A stretch of DNA of 64,000 nt, taken from Myrica gale (Eukaryota > Streptophyta > Magnoliopsida > Fagales > Myricaceae). The stretch spans positions 26,605,501 through 26,669,500 of the forward strand of contig OZ005605.1 in NCBI GenBank assembly GCA_963930655.1. Direction: 5' to 3'. A program made the translations under genes and the position numbers. Under the pieces are notes generated by a model. The model was not told where the DNA came from and searched no databases. It saw only the letters and a program-made list of their open reading frames with translations. Below, in pieces: positions 1 through 12,584 of this stretch; the first letter of the stretch is position 1; each line of letters starts with the position of its first letter.

Positions 1-1979
1 TCCCTGTCTATTGCTTGTTGCAGCTGCTTTTGTACAAGATTTACCCAGAAAATGACCTCTTCCGAGTTCAAATCATTGTTCACCCTACATGCTGCAGCTC
101 GAGGACCAAAATGCACCAGAAATTCTCTGCGTAGACCAATATCCTTCATAGAATGGTAAGCCTGGCGTATGGGAAGAAAGTCAACCACCATGTCCATCAA
201 TCTACCAGTTGTTTCTGGGATCACGGAAAAGAATTGCGGACAAGAAACTTTTGCTGGCCCAAGTTTTGTAATTGCGGCAATGCAGGTAAGTGCCAGCATG
301 AGAAGTGATATGGCACTTGCATTTCCCGACCCGTACGACCTACTTTTCCCACACCTGGAAGCAATTTCAAAGTAAAATCATCTCTACCCTAACTTCAAAT
401 TCATCATGAAAAATTTAACTTGCAGTAATGTCAAGATTACAACATACACAGCAGTGGCAGCAGCAAAGCGTGCGTCCCCTTCAAGATGATTGACAAAGGA
501 TGTCACCGCCACTGGAACTTGCTCAGACCAAAACCATTCAAAAGTGTCAGGTTGATTGGCTAATAATTTATCCCTGATTAAGCTCTCAAATGGAGTAGAT
601 TGCCGTAATAAACTGCATGACAACAACTTAAACATAATTAACAAAGCCTACAGAGAAAATTAAAAAAGAAACATATAGATAAATGGAAAGGCAATAAAAG
701 ACAATGTAAGTAGGTTAGTGCTGTGCACAACGATGTTAAATGGGAGTCACTGAAAAACATAAGAGCCAAACGTGAATTAAAAGCAAATTACTACCTCCTT
801 TGAACCACAAGATTTATATCTCTATCTCTTCCATCACCTCGGGATGAAATCTCGCTCACAGCTTGCAATAACGAATACACAGAAGCCTGAAAGAGTTCAC
901 AAATATTCAGATAGATTCAATAGAATATGAGTTTGGATAGAGTAAGAGCTGATTAGTCAAAATTATATAACAGAGAACTCAGAGTTTCTTACTTATCACA
1001 CACAAAAATCTAGAAGCTTAACCAGGTCACCGTCACGCTATATTAAGAACTTTCAAGAAAAACACTCAAATCATGAAGCAACTTACAACTCTTCCAAGGG
1101 AACAGGTAACTAAAATTGTATTGCGAAAAAACACTCGTTCAGATAGATATATTTGACAGTCAACTAAGAAAGATACAAACTCTTGACCAGAGCAAGTGTA
1201 TGCATCCATAAAATGGAAGATTTATCCAGGAATAAACTCCAAAGAATGTTTGCAATGATTTACTTCACGGGCGAGGTCTTACTAACCATTGCAGAAGGTT
1301 TTACGACATACCTGATAAGACAGAGTTTTCACCCATGCATTTTTGTCTACACCAAGCCAGGCAGCTGAAAACCAAGATATTTTTGATAATGAAACTTGTT
1401 CTTTAACTGCCAACTCAAAAATTCTGGCAGCCTCATGCAAAGACTGGACAAGACCTTCACTATGGTCTTCATCTTCAAGCGATTGACTTGGTTTGACCCT
1501 CATTCCCTCTATATCAGTGCTGGTAGTTGCTTGAGGACTCCCATTGACTGCCACACCATCGTCAGCAGATTGAAGAGGAGGGAGGTATTCCATTCTTCTT
1601 GATTTACGGAAGCTTAAATGGTTTTCCATGTATCCCACGGACTGGTGGTTAAGACCATCAATATTTCTCTGTATCAAAACAAGCCCGGTAGGGCATCTCT
1701 TCCTTGACTTACCCCAGTTTATTTGGAGGTTACCGAAGATAGCCACTTGCTTGGAGGAAAAACGGGTTCTAATTGGAATTCCAGATGGCCAAGGACCTGA
1801 AGAGCTGAAAATACAGAATTCAAGAATAAGATACTAGAACATATATGATGATTCATCTCGATGCTTTGAAGGGTTATAATCCAACGTAACACTAACGGGC
1901 TGACGCAAGTTTGGCAGGTTCGTAGCTTTTTAAAATATGAGAAATTGTAGCCACTATGAGAAGCCAATGGAGGAAGCAT
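1..1979 (-). CDS. AAF: AAF-like senescence-associated chloroplast protein, 5' part (runs off the left edge)
   Basis: Five in-frame exons can be joined: 1979-1897, 1804-1312, 886-795, 612-448 and 354 to beyond position 1, about 395 codons, with good acceptors and phases that match. The start ATG at 1979 opens a Ser/Thr/basic N-terminus (MLPPLASHSGYNFSYFKK) that looks like a plastid transit peptide. Later segments (ISWFSAAWLGVDKNAWVKTL, FEWFWSEQVPVAVTSFVNHL, FFSVIPETTGRLMDMVVDFL) resemble, from memory, the plant family named ARABIDOPSIS A-FIFTEEN (AAF), a plastid protein linked to redox balance and leaf senescence. No enzymatic motif is visible, and the biochemical role of the family is unclear to me. 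The first donor (CC|gttagt, at 1896) is the weakest junction, so the first 27 residues are less certain. The C-terminal part lies outside the window. A 5' leader exon further upstream (about 2.5-2.7 kb) is possible but unproven. Confidence 0.72.
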
Positions 1980-3837
1980 TTCAACTAAGACGTAGTGTCA
2001 CCACAATTGCTCATTCAATCGAGCTCTCAAAGTCGCACATATGCTGCCTAGGTCCACAAAGAATGGAAAATGTAGTACAAAAACTACCAACGTATACTAT
2101 AAAATCAAACTCGGAAGATGTGCATCGTCTCGTTTCATCTGACTTCTGTCACTGTTTGATTGCCAAAACAAGAGTCACAAAGAAGAGAAAGGAAAAGAAA
2201 ATTTTGGAATAAACGATTCCGCCGTTCGGAGGCGGATAAAAATTTATGAGGGAAAAAATAATGAGCAACACCTTTAGTGGACTCACTGGCTAGTTGAAGA
2301 GATTTTCAAACAAGAGTGCGATAGAATTTCGTATTTCCCCTTTGTTTTCTTATAGTTTCCCTTAGTTTCATCGCAAACAAACAGAAAGATCTTACACTTA
2401 AAATTAGACAAAAAGAATCAAGCGACAGTTAATAAGTCTAAAATCATATGACCAAAATCCGAGCTGCCTCAAATTACTTATCCGGAAAACAAAATCTTCA
2501 GCGATTCTTGCGGATAATCTTTAGTATTTGATACTTAGGAAAAGAAAGAATTGAGCACCTTGACTGGAGGAAGCTATTAAGTTGCAATTTAATTTCCATA
2601 TATGGGAGGGAGAGAGAATCAGAGCGAAAATCTGCTCCAGTGGGAGTGAAGGGAGAAAACAAAATGAGCGCCAAGTATTGGGGAAAGACGGTGAGAGGAT
2701 GTTTTTGTGTTTTGGGTGACCCTGTCCGCTGTTCAGAACGCAAAGGAGCTGGTGACGTGGCAAAAGGGCTTTATCCTTATACGTGGAGAAGCGAATGATC
2801 ATAAAACAATTGGTGTTAGATTCGAATTTAGGAATTCAGCAAACAAAAAAAGATTCGAATTTAGGATATGGATTTTCTGTGGTACCGTTCATGGAGTTAC
2901 GGGAGTTGCGAACCTCCAACGGAAGTATTTCCTTTGTTAGCTCACTTGCGTGCTGCCAGATGGCCTCCTGTGACCTGTTATCGCAAGTGACAAACTCTTA
3001 ACGCCGTAGGTCACCCGTGATTTTTGTGTTAGAGGACGGTTATACCCAAATACCGTTTCGTTAGAGGAAAGTTAAAATAATCCCGTTTCCCGTTGCATAT
3101 GAGCCCAACTGTAAAGTGGTGTTTGTTAGCATCCAAAATGTTGGTTTAATTTAATAATTATAAATATTCTTTTTATTAAATTATCTATTTTTATTATAAT
3201 AAATATAAAAAAATCATTTTAATTATCTATCTATTTTTCCACCAATCATAATATTATAACATTTTAACAATCAAATACTACATTCTAATCTATTTAAAAA
3301 ATTATTTTAAATTTCAACTTTTTTTCACTAATACCAATAACTCAAAATTTTAACAATCAAACAAAACAAAACTAATTTATCTGTATCTACTCTAACGTGT
3401 CTCTTAACACGTGTTTGTGCAAAGGGGTCACTGATTTCCACTAATTATCTTAAAACTTAAAAGAGTCGAGCATTTACGTGTTCCAAAAATAGTTAATGGC
3501 AGCTTCGCAAATATATACCGGACGGAGGTAGGAGCCAAAGAGAGGACGTGATTTTAGGTGGATTGATTCAGTTGCTGGACATGGATGTTTGCATATGTTT
3601 GTTCATATTGGGTCCGCCTGATTGGTTGGGGACAGACCACGAAGCCTTGTTGGGCATGGGCCTCAAACATGCGGTTGAATAGAAGGCCCACTGCATACTA
3701 GGCTCCAAAGTGCACAGCCGCGCCTCCAGTATTATTGACTTATTGTCGTCCCTCCATGGCTATATTGGCAGGCTCTAACCTTTTCACTTATTCGGGGGTT
3801 GGTCTTTGCAAAACTTCCTTCTTCAGCCTGTTTTTTC
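1980..3837. other. AAF upstream region and intergenic DNA
   Basis: This should hold the leader and promoter of the minus-strand AAF gene. No clear TATA box could be fixed. Around 3657-3690 lie TGGGCC and its reverse GGCCCA, a pair common in plant housekeeping promoters, but they are 1.7 kb from the AAF ATG. An AT-rich MITE-like stretch covers about 3116-3375. No other coding signal is convincing; the short open frames have no recognisable content. Confidence 0.5.
3116..3375. repeat. AT-rich MITE-like repeat
   Basis: The segment starts with a GTGTTTGTTAGC-type end and finishes with CAATCAAACAAAAC, giving partial terminal inverted repeats around a core of AT runs with motifs such as TTTTCACC and TTTTAACA. 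The same core motifs recur at about 13.5, 40.5, 43.5, 45.3, 49.1, 54.4 and 58.8 kb. Exact ends and target duplication are not resolved here. Confidence 0.35.
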
Positions 3838-5111
3838 TGTGAGTCCTAGTTTCAGGATTAAGGCAATTTAAGAGGGAGGTGAATTAATTTTCTAAACTTT
3901 TCGGTAAAAATCTCAAAAAATGTGTTTGCAAGTAAATACTAATTTAGCACAAGTATATAATATGCGGAACTATAAATAAGTGTTAAAGTAAGGAGAAAGG
4001 TAAGAGAAGCAAACACAGTATTTTTAGGTGATTCGGCAAACCCGCCTACATCCACCCATCAAGCTCCTTCACTGAGCCTTGAGGTTTTCCACTATCTTCA
4101 ACTAATAGCTTACACAATAGCTTCCGTGTGCTAGTGAACTGTACAAGTGTTTTCCCGGGATCAACACTCAAACCCACTCAAGTGGTTTTTCTAGCTCACC
4201 ACTCACAACCTCACCAAGCTTGAGACATACACTCTCAAAGCTTCTTCTTTAGTGAACAACCTCACTAAAGGAAACACCTCTTTTGATAGGTAGATTTAGG
4301 AACAAAACTCTCTCAAAAAGTAGATATAAAAATGGAAATCTCTATCTCTTTATTCACACAAAGACAAGGATATGAAAAATGTGTTTTGTGTGAATGCTAT
4401 GAGAACTATAGAATATGAAGGTTTAAAATATTTCTCAAGTAGTAGAAATGATATGTGGTCGTTGGATTATCATTTTAGACAAAATGAAGGTGTATTTATA
4501 GGTCACATATGAAAACTAGCCGTTTATAGCCGTTGAAATTTTTTGCTAAAACGAGTCGGTCGACCGCTTCAAGTTACCGTTACCCAACGGTCATATTGTC
4601 AGAAGCTTCAACGGCTCTTTTTTCAAAACTAGCCGGTCGACCGCTACATGAGGCGGTCGAAGTACCGGTCGACCGTTGGAACAGCCGGTCGACCTCCTCA
4701 ACTTATGCATGATCCAGTTCTTTTAAAAATAAAATTTTGACTACTTTTAAACACTCATTTTTGAAGACATACTTCTCATAAGTATATGAAGGTTTGGAGG
4801 TTTGATTGGGATGTTTTGAAACCTATAAAAACATTTTAATCTTTCAAACAAAACTTAAAACGGTTTATGCATGTTTTGAAAGATATGCAAGTGCGTGATT
4901 CAAATCCTTGTCAAATGTGAAATAAAGAGTTACAAGGATTATATTCTAAGTTCTTTGAATCTTCACTTTAAGCTCCTTGCATCTTCTTGTTCATTTTTCT
5001 TCAAGGTTTGACTCTTTTCGTCAAGTTGTCATTGTCTTTGAAGATGTCCATTTTGTAAACCCATCCATTTATTAAAATCATCAAAATCTTGATTGTGCAC
5101 AAAAGCCAACA
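3838..5111 (-). mobile_element. Solo LTR of a retrotransposon, probably Ty1-copia, with TTTTC target duplication
   Basis: The 1,274-bp element begins TGTGAGTCC and ends AAGCCAACA on the plus strand, so it has the TG...CA ends of an LTR; on its own strand (minus) it starts TGTTGGCTTTTG. It is flanked directly by identical 5-bp repeats TTTTC at 3833-3837 and 5112-5116, the duplication size made by LTR-retrotransposon integrases. There is no primer-binding site, polypurine tract, gag or pol on either side, so only the LTR remains, as expected after LTR-LTR recombination. Inside are repeated GGTCGACCG motifs (4555-4690), a feature I associate with plant copia LTRs. The superfamily call is inference; the termini and target duplication are seen directly. 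Confidence 0.8.
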
Positions 5112-5116
5112 TTTTC

Positions 5117-8100
5117 TTGTTTTTTTCTGTCTTTTCTATTGGGTTCCCTCCTTGGCAATGAGACGTATACAAAGGGAGAGGAAGACCAGAGAGCATTTGA
5201 CAGCCTTTACAAAATCAGCTGAAAAATAAAACCTACGCTTCCTGTTTTCATTGCATTTTTGCTGAAATGCCTCCCCACTTCACCTGAAAATCTCTTCCTT
5301 CCTAGAAACAAAAATATATAAATATGTTTAGCACAAATGTTTGACCAAAAAAGGCCCAACCGGACTAGCATGACATAGCATTAAATGGTTAGGACACCCT
5401 TGTTAAGTAGTTTTTTGGTAGAACATTTTGAGAAGAGCACGTTCGTTGTCACTCATCCTAATCCGATCCACCTAAGTTCGTAGTTTGGACGGTATTAATG
5501 TTGGTTAATCATTTCACCAAATGAATGTTCAAGAGAAACCAGCTTTCCTTACGGGGCCAATGACTAAACTTGACTACTTGAGCTTCTGAAAAGCCGTCTA
5601 TTTGAATGGTCTCCGATGGATATGGATAAGCTCCCCCCCTCCCCGAGGTACATGTCCCATGGCATCCTTTACGGTCATTAAGAGGAGCCCAGGAAATCAT
5701 ACAAAACAGAGCGCAGTGTATATATATATATATGGTCATAAATGTGAGTAATAAACAGATATGCATGGGAGTTATATACCACTATTTTATATATAAGTAC
5801 TCAAGATATTTATCTTTCAATAATATGCTGTCGAATAAACAAGCGGGAAAGAAAAATTGAGCCGTTAAAGATATTAAAAAGAAAAAGGTTGTAGGTGGAG
5901 TGGTGGACCATCGTTCTCTGCAAGTTGGACTTCAAGGTATTTGATGATATGCCAAAATCGCTGGTTATCCGTCTATCAATTAGAATGCTGCATGCAACTT
6001 GATCGCTGTCAACTTGACCATAGTATGCTAGCATCATCGTCCAAGGTCTGTGAAAGCAACAAAAATAAGTTTCTTATTTGAATAATGTACACGAAAATCA
6101 ACAGGATGAACGAAAAGCAGGTGTTAAGGATTGACTTTGGAGCACAAAAAATAAATGGGAAAAAGGGGGGACTGCCAATGGATTGAGCATAGGTGTTCCA
6201 AGTCAAACCTTCAAGAACTGGAAGGAGGGAACCCCAAAATACAAAAAATACTTTCCCCTGCAATCTCATACTTTCTCTATCTTTCTATAGGTTTTATGAA
6301 CCATCTAACAAAACCTTTTTGTTGTTCTTTCTCTGCATAATCCTTCACGTTAAGAGTTCTGGGAAGCGAGATTTACTCAATAATGGAAGTCCCAAAGCAT
6401 GATTCTCCCGAACTTAGAATATTAGTATATGAGATAAGGCCCCTGACCCAATCAAAGAAAAGAGAGGCAGCAATAATAAACACCTCTTAGTCTTTTTGCG
6501 TCCGTCTATATCTTAATGCTGTCGCGTTTTTTGTGCATCTAGCATTTTACACGGCTTCTAGTCTATATTCACAAGCCTTTCTACCTTTTTTTTAGGGCAG
6601 ATTTTTTAGCCAAGCATCCATCTTGGATTTGTTCCCCGTGAACCAAGAAAATACAGGCAGTTCTAGAGTCATCATCTTCCACGCTTTAATGGCCACGAAA
6701 GCAATAAATATTTTAACTTCAATACGATCTGATTGCACGCTTTTTGACTTTACGTGTACCCATTGGAATCATCAAATTAAAGACTTCGAGGCACAGGGAC
6801 ACAGAACTTATCAATGTACAGGAGCTTTAGTTTAGTTAAGTGAACACGATTTAGGTGCTGCCAGAGATTTTTAGTATTGGGATTTTACATATCCCGGAGC
6901 TTCTGAGCCACCACTATGATGGACAAAACGTGGGTTTCGTATTTGTAATTTCCAGATTCCTGTAGGTCGTGGCGAATCAGGTTTCGAATATTGGAAGAGT
7001 TGACTGTGATTTTATAATTTGCCAGGAAATTGAGGTGGATGGTTCTTCTCCATACATGTCGTAGATTGTTTCAGATTGGACGATCAAGCAAATATAATGC
7101 TGATCGTTTAAGTTTTCTTTAGGTGGAGGTTACACTAACCCCTGTTTCATCAACGTCTTAATCCACTGTTTAAGGGGAAAGATAAAACGTCTTAGTCCTC
7201 CCTTTTAAAAAAAAAAGGGAAAACGCTGCCGTCCCTAAGCTACAATGGGTTATCACGAATTGACGCTACCAAACGAACCGCCACGATCTTTTAGTCCACC
7301 ATCTAACGTATCATTAAGATAGATTTGCACCTAATCCAATATAAAACTCAATTTTTATCTTAATTTCTTGGTGATTATGTGTTCGTAATTACTCAGTTTG
7401 GCCCTTTTATGATGCTTTTTTCTAGATTCAAGTTCTTCTAGTCATAATATTTGATTTTTTTTTCCAAGCACTTACTCGTGGTAGAGAAGTAAAGACAACA
7501 TAAATGAATACATCATTTTTTTTGGTAACGAGAGAAATTCAGACACTCATTCATATGTACCGAGTTCGGACATACCTGACTCAATATTTACAGGAGTTGA
7601 GTTCAATGTCACGACAAGCTCTATAGAGATTGATCAACATACTAACAGCCTCCTATTTAAGTTGCGAGTTTTTTTTGCACAAAGTGATAATTTGAACCCT
7701 TGAGTGCATATGCGCGTAACCGTAACCCACACTCCTAGGGACTCTCCCTGGCACTTGAGCTACTCGAGTGGATTAATGAATAGATCATTGCAACCATTTT
7801 AAGGACTGTTTTACATTTTTTCGCCCGATAGTATTGATAAAAAATAATTTAAATCGTACCAAAAAATAAATAAATGGTATAAATAGTTAACATAAATGTT
7901 TTAATAAATAAAAAAGTTAATCAAAATTTTCCGTTGTGAGCACAGAGAGCTTTTTGATTTGCTATACTAGAATTTTCATTTTTGAAGCTTAGCTCCTATT
8001 GACTAACTGAAACAAAAGTGGTAGAATACTAGAATGTTAACTTCTTAACTAATCGTAGGAAAGAAAACGACGTGCCGATTACTATAATACAGAAAATACC

Positions 8101-8874
8101 AGCGTAGAAAAAAAAAATCCATTTTAGCAGACAAACACGTATTTGAATTGCGGAAACTGATCAGACAGATTGAAAACGACATCTTCCTAATATATCTTGT
8201 ATATGGGCTTTATGATGCACAGTATGAACTAAGAAGTAGTACCAAACTTTCCTACAGCCAGTTCTCCGCTCACCACTTACTCATATACTGTTGAGAAAGG
8301 TTATAAATAAAAATTTAAATTTTGATAAGTGAGATATTTATAATATTAAAATAAATTTATTATTTTTCTCATTTATATTTTAAAATGTTACTTGAAAGAC
8401 TTATTTATAAGCCACTAAACTCATTTGTCCACATTGCTTAAGCAATATGAGACTACATATTTCAACATATATTACCTCAGTCCAATTGGATAGACACTGG
8501 AAGTTCCATTAATAAACTACAAAACAGAAGAAAGCCTCATGTAAACTGATATATTCCACATATTATTATAAAGCTTATATTACTATTACATCAATCTAAC
8601 TCTTCTTTATTTACTATTTTATGCAGGTTAAAAATTACCACGCTGAAAATAATTATTTTCGAAGCATCAAAATGTATATATTCGTGTCGGAACTGATATT
8701 TGGAAGTACCACACTTTTTAGAGTCAAACCGTGTTAACGCGACTAAATACGGTCAACTTGGGAGTGCCAATGGCCCAATGGAACTCAAAAGTGAAGGGTA
8801 TTATCGTAATTCTTGGAAAATTGAGGGGCATCTAGTTAAGCACGATATACCGGTCCCTCCCTCTGCTACGTCCC
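5117..8874. other. Intergenic DNA without recognised genes
   Basis: About 3.8 kb of mostly AT-rich sequence. It contains a (TA)n run near 5719-5733 and several A/T homopolymers. Open frames up to 86 codons exist on both strands, but none has a recognisable domain, a good start context or splice structure. A moderately GC-richer stretch at 7540-7790 looks like a degraded repeat, but I cannot name it. Confidence 0.5.
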
Positions 8875-8882
8875 TATATAAA
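8875..8882 (+). promoter_or_regulatory. TATA box of the F-box gene
   Basis: TATATAAA sits 82 bp upstream of the F-box ATG at 8964. With transcription starting about 30 bp downstream, the 5' leader would be roughly 50 nt and intronless, in line with the single-exon gene. Confidence 0.7.
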
Positions 8883-8963
8883 CCTTCGCGTACAAATCTC
8901 CCCGAATCAGAAGTTCAGACTCAAGAGTAGCAACTGTGGGAGGAAATTTAAGGTATTTTATAC

Positions 8964-10022
8964 ATGGCTCTTTCATCCACTCTAACATCATCGCCAATCC
9001 CCTCCACCGACACCGTCGATGAAGGCGGCACCGCCACAATCTCTGCCGTCCACCCGGATATTATCCAAACTAATATCTTGACCCGCCTGGACGGGCCCAC
9101 CTTAGCTTCCATCGCCTGCACTTCCTCTCAGCTCTATAACCTTTCCTCTGAGGAAAACCTTTGGATAAACATCTGCCGCTCAACCTGGCCCTCAACCGAC
9201 ACGCCACGTCTCCGCCACGTCATTTCCACGTTCCCTAAGGGGCCACGCTCCTTCTTCTCCGACTCTTTCCCGCTTCTGACCACCAACTCGGATCCCAACA
9301 CTGCCGCCACCGCCAACTCCCCGCTCAATCCCGATCGACCGACGGAGCTAATTTCGGCCGTCGATGTTTACTACAAGGGGAAGCTCATTTTCTGCAAAGT
9401 CATCGAGACTGAGACTGTGACCGGGTGGTTCCGGTGCTCGCCGTTTCGGTTCGACCTTCTGGACCCGAAAGACGTTGTCCCAACGCCGATACGGTACCCG
9501 GACGGCGAGAACGCGTGCCGCGAGCTCGCAGAGGACCTCTCGGTGAGCTGGATTCTGATGGACCCAATGGAAAGGCGGGCGATGAACGTCTCGAGCCACA
9601 AGGCTGTCTCGGTGCAGCGGCACTGGCTGACTAGAGAGGTGCAAGTGCTGTTCGCTTCTATCCTGGCCGGTGAAAGAGGATTGTCTTCGGAGTTCGTGCA
9701 GTGCGGGATTTTGGTCACGTGTGGCGGGTCCGAGGGAGGGGACCTGCTTGTGAGGGAGGTGAGCTTGCAGGTGGAGGACCTGGACGGAACGCATTTGAAT
9801 GGGAAGGACAGTCTGGTAATATTGCAGAGGGCGTTGGAGGGCAGAAGGGTAGGAAGCGGAAGGACGGAAGACCAAGGAAGGAAAAGGTACCAAGAGTATT
9901 TGGAGAAAAAGAAGGACAGGAAGGAGAGAAGGCAGAGGACAGAAGGCACACTTGATATGTTGTGTATGACATTTGGGGTCTTTGTATTTGCTAGTATTTG
10001 GATGTTCGTTTTGTGCAGATAA
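8964..10022 (+). CDS. F-box protein, At2g27310-like, with C-terminal membrane anchor
   Basis: A single exon of 352 codons. The F-box lies near residues 28-72 (HPDIIQTNILTRLDGPTLAS then LWINICRSTWPS), the part that would bind SKP1 in an SCF ubiquitin ligase. The middle region (LISAVDVYYKGKLIFCKVIE, GWFRCSPFRFDLLDPKDVV, WILMDPMERRAMNVSS, LQVEDLDGTHLNGKDSLVIL) matches, from memory, the intronless Arabidopsis family of At2g27310. A lysine/arginine-rich stretch (KKKDRKERRQR) leads to a hydrophobic tail near residues 332-350 (MLCMTFGVFVFASIWMFVLC), so the protein is probably tail-anchored with the F-box in the cytosol. Substrate is unknown. The coding region is GC-rich compared with its surroundings, which opens long antisense frames; those are shadows. 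Start choice is supported by the TATA box at 8875. Confidence 0.9.
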   Translation: MALSSTLTSSPIPSTDTVDEGGTATISAVHPDIIQTNILTRLDGPTLASIACTSSQLYNLSSEENLWINICRSTWPSTDTPRLRHVISTFPKGPRSFFSDSFPLLTTNSDPNTAATANSPLNPDRPTELISAVDVYYKGKLIFCKVIETETVTGWFRCSPFRFDLLDPKDVVPTPIRYPDGENACRELAEDLSVSWILMDPMERRAMNVSSHKAVSVQRHWLTREVQVLFASILAGERGLSSEFVQCGILVTCGGSEGGDLLVREVSLQVEDLDGTHLNGKDSLVILQRALEGRRVGSGRTEDQGRKRYQEYLEKKKDRKERRQRTEGTLDMLCMTFGVFVFASIWMFVLCR

Positions 10023-11206
10023 ATACTTTTCCTATTTTATTTCCCCAGTCCATTAGATAAAATCATAACGCTGAAACAGGAAAGAGAAGAACTAAACTTT
10101 CTCTGTTTCTTTTGGAGTATTACAGAAATTGAAGGCATGAAAGTGTAAAACGTTCGACAATGAAGTTCATATGTATCTCAATAAATTTTAACAAATTGTG
10201 AAATTAATGGTGCAAAGAGCACGCTATTTTGTCAACTATTAGGTTAGTTCAACCTATAAAAAACTCACATCCTAATATAACCCCACAGTTTAGGAGTTTT
10301 GTAAGTCTAGGGTGGCGGTCATAAATGTCCGGCGAAAGGAAAAAAAGAAGAAGAATGGAGTAAGGTATATCCGCAGGATAGGGTGTTAAAGGTGAGGTGA
10401 GGCGATTGAAAAAAGGTCCCCTAGAAATGTTACATCGGACTCGAACATCCAGTAAACATCATAAAATTCAGACATCCTCTTGTCTCGGAGAAAATAGCAT
10501 AGAGTTTAGGAGTCCTGTAGATTGTTGCATGATGCATCTACTAATGTACAAACAGAAGAATAATGGACAAATTGAGGTTAGACATCACTTGTGGCAAAAA
10601 CATTACCTTTACATTGTCCGACACTCCGACTCGGCCTAAAATTTCGTCAGTTTCAAGTTTGGTGTCACAATCAGTAACTTATGACATGAATGTTGAGTTC
10701 CCTGCTTCTTACACGATCAGTAACTTAGATTGTATCAAAGCAAAGTTGTTGAGTTTCAGCCTTAAAGTCCACTTTACCTATTAATTAAAAAATCAAAATG
10801 ACTTTTTCACGTTATCACCATACATAACCATCTTTACCCAAACATAGGTTCTCCCAAAGAGGCCAAAGTAATAACAGCAATCCGGAATTGGTTGGGACCG
10901 TCAACAGCCATTACTCCATTAACGGGCTAACTATCAAAATAAACATAAGTTCAACACCAATCTAAGTTGCCTAGAGTCTGATCGACTTATCTAAAGATCG
11001 ATAAATTATGACATGAAATAACATCAACTCTTGCTGCTGGTGCTGAGTGTTCTGAAGGATTTGGCTCATACATCTTGACCTGTCACAAACATGTATTATT
11101 AGCACAATCAGCCAATAAAGAAACAAATTTGTATAGGGTTCGACTCACAGGTATCCAATTTTTCCTGCTATTGTCCTAGGCGCAAATACCATCTTCATAA
11201 AAGTAA
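10023..11206. other. Intergenic DNA between convergent F-box and RRM genes
   Basis: This holds the 3' end of the F-box gene (AATAAA-like motif near 10179) and the 3' end of the minus-strand RRM gene. No repeat or coding feature is convincing. The frames at 10397-10784 have no recognisable content. Confidence 0.5.
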
Positions 11207-12398
11207 TCACTGATCAGTAGGTTCTGGAGGCCCTCTGGCTATGGGCGTCCCACCTCCAAAACTGGATGTGGGCTTTGCATAGTCCACAAAAATAACACGT
11301 CCATTCAATGCCTGTCAGTAGTAACCTGTTAGATTGGAATTTGGTAATTCAAACAAACCAAATTGAGAAATGAAAAGCGGGGATTACCTTTCCATTCATC
11401 TCTGTAAGGGCTTTATGTGTTTCATCTTCTGATGCAAAGGTCACAAATCCAAATCCTTTTGATCTGTCTGAGACTCTGTCCATTACAATCTTTGCTGGCA
11501 AAGACAAAAAAAAAAAAAAAAACTTTGAGCTCTACTTCACGGAATAGAGCTACTGGCTTGAAGAGGGTACTCAATGTGATTGCCTATAAATGGCGCATAG
11601 TCACCTTCAATAACTTGACCATATTGAGAAAATGCCTCTGATAATCCTTGTTCTGTGGTGTAAAACGACAATCCTACAAAGGTGGGAGGAAAACAAATTC
11701 TTAGAAAATACATGCCACAATGCCAGAGAGATATTGAAGCACCATCCACCAAAAGCAGACTTTTGAGCAATTATAAGCAAAATGATATGCCGCTAAACAA
11801 AACCTTTTGTTCCTGTCAAAGAATATACAAACTCTGAACTCTAGTATAAACGATTTTTGTTGGTTTAAACCCTTAACAACGCAGTCTAAGGGACTTGCTG
11901 AACTACGAAGCACAAATAAGCATGCACTCTATCTAGGGAATAATCTACAAGTAACATCCATCAAACCAAGCTGAAATGTACCTGTGATAAAAGTAAACAA
12001 TATACACATAACCAATTCCGTATTGTTTATGAATGATTAAATGGGCATTTCTCCGTAAAGGTCAGGAATTTAAACATCAAAGTTTCATGTAAGCATTACG
12101 TCGAACAGGTGATTGTGTTATTTCAAATAATCAAACAGGTCCAACAGGACGGAACTACCGCATACATTGTGAAAACTATTATTTTCGTAATTTTGGTGAG
12201 AAAGATAGAGAGGGAATCAATGTCGACGGCAAGCAAAGGACAAGACGTATGTCGGGGAGAGCGGGAGAGAGAAGGAGAGGTACCTCCAACGAAAAGCTTG
12301 GAAGCTATTCCCCTGCAACAAATTAGAAGAGCTGGAGGAAGAAGGGAAGTGCATGAGAAAGTAGGATTAGAACCGACGAGTCTCCTAAGCGCCGCCAT
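11207..12398 (-). CDS. Small single-RRM RNA-binding protein, probably organelle-targeted
   Basis: Four exons join in frame: 12398-12284, 11673-11605, 11494-11388 and 11311-11207, giving 131 residues. The N-terminus (MAALRRLVGSNPTFSCTSLL) is Arg/Ser-rich and without acids, typical of a mitochondrial or plastid presequence. One RRM follows, at about residues 35-110: RNP2 is LFVGGL and RNP1 is KGFGFVTF, with the acidic helix EDETHKALTEMNGK and final strand RVIFVDYA. The tail is short, with a Gly-rich patch (FGGGTPIARGPPEP). The layout resembles the plant ORRM and glycine-rich mitochondrial RNA-binding proteins that act in organelle C-to-U editing or RNA stability, but I cannot assign a specific member. 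The RNP motifs are intact, so RNA binding is likely; organelle targeting is inference. Confidence 0.85.
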
Positions 12399-12584
12399 TG
12401 AAATCAGAGAGCCGCCGGGGGAGGACAGGCCCGACAGGGGTGGGGAGTTTTGCGTTCTGCTGTGAGGGAATAACTATTACTTGGATTGTTTTCGATACTC
12501 CAATAAATCATTGGAGTTGGCTAAAATAATAAGACTCCATCTGGTTTGATGTTTTCTTCCTAAATGTGTTTAGGGTAATTTTTT

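Noticed and set aside
9348..9949. Antisense open frames of 181 and 192 codons
   Set aside because: They lie opposite the F-box gene, whose GC-rich codons avoid antisense stops; no domain is recognisable and the sense frame is clearly conserved.
12109..12465. Plus-strand open frame of 118 codons
   Set aside because: It overlaps exon 1 and upstream DNA of the RRM gene in antisense and has no recognisable domain, while the minus-strand exon splices in frame into an RRM.
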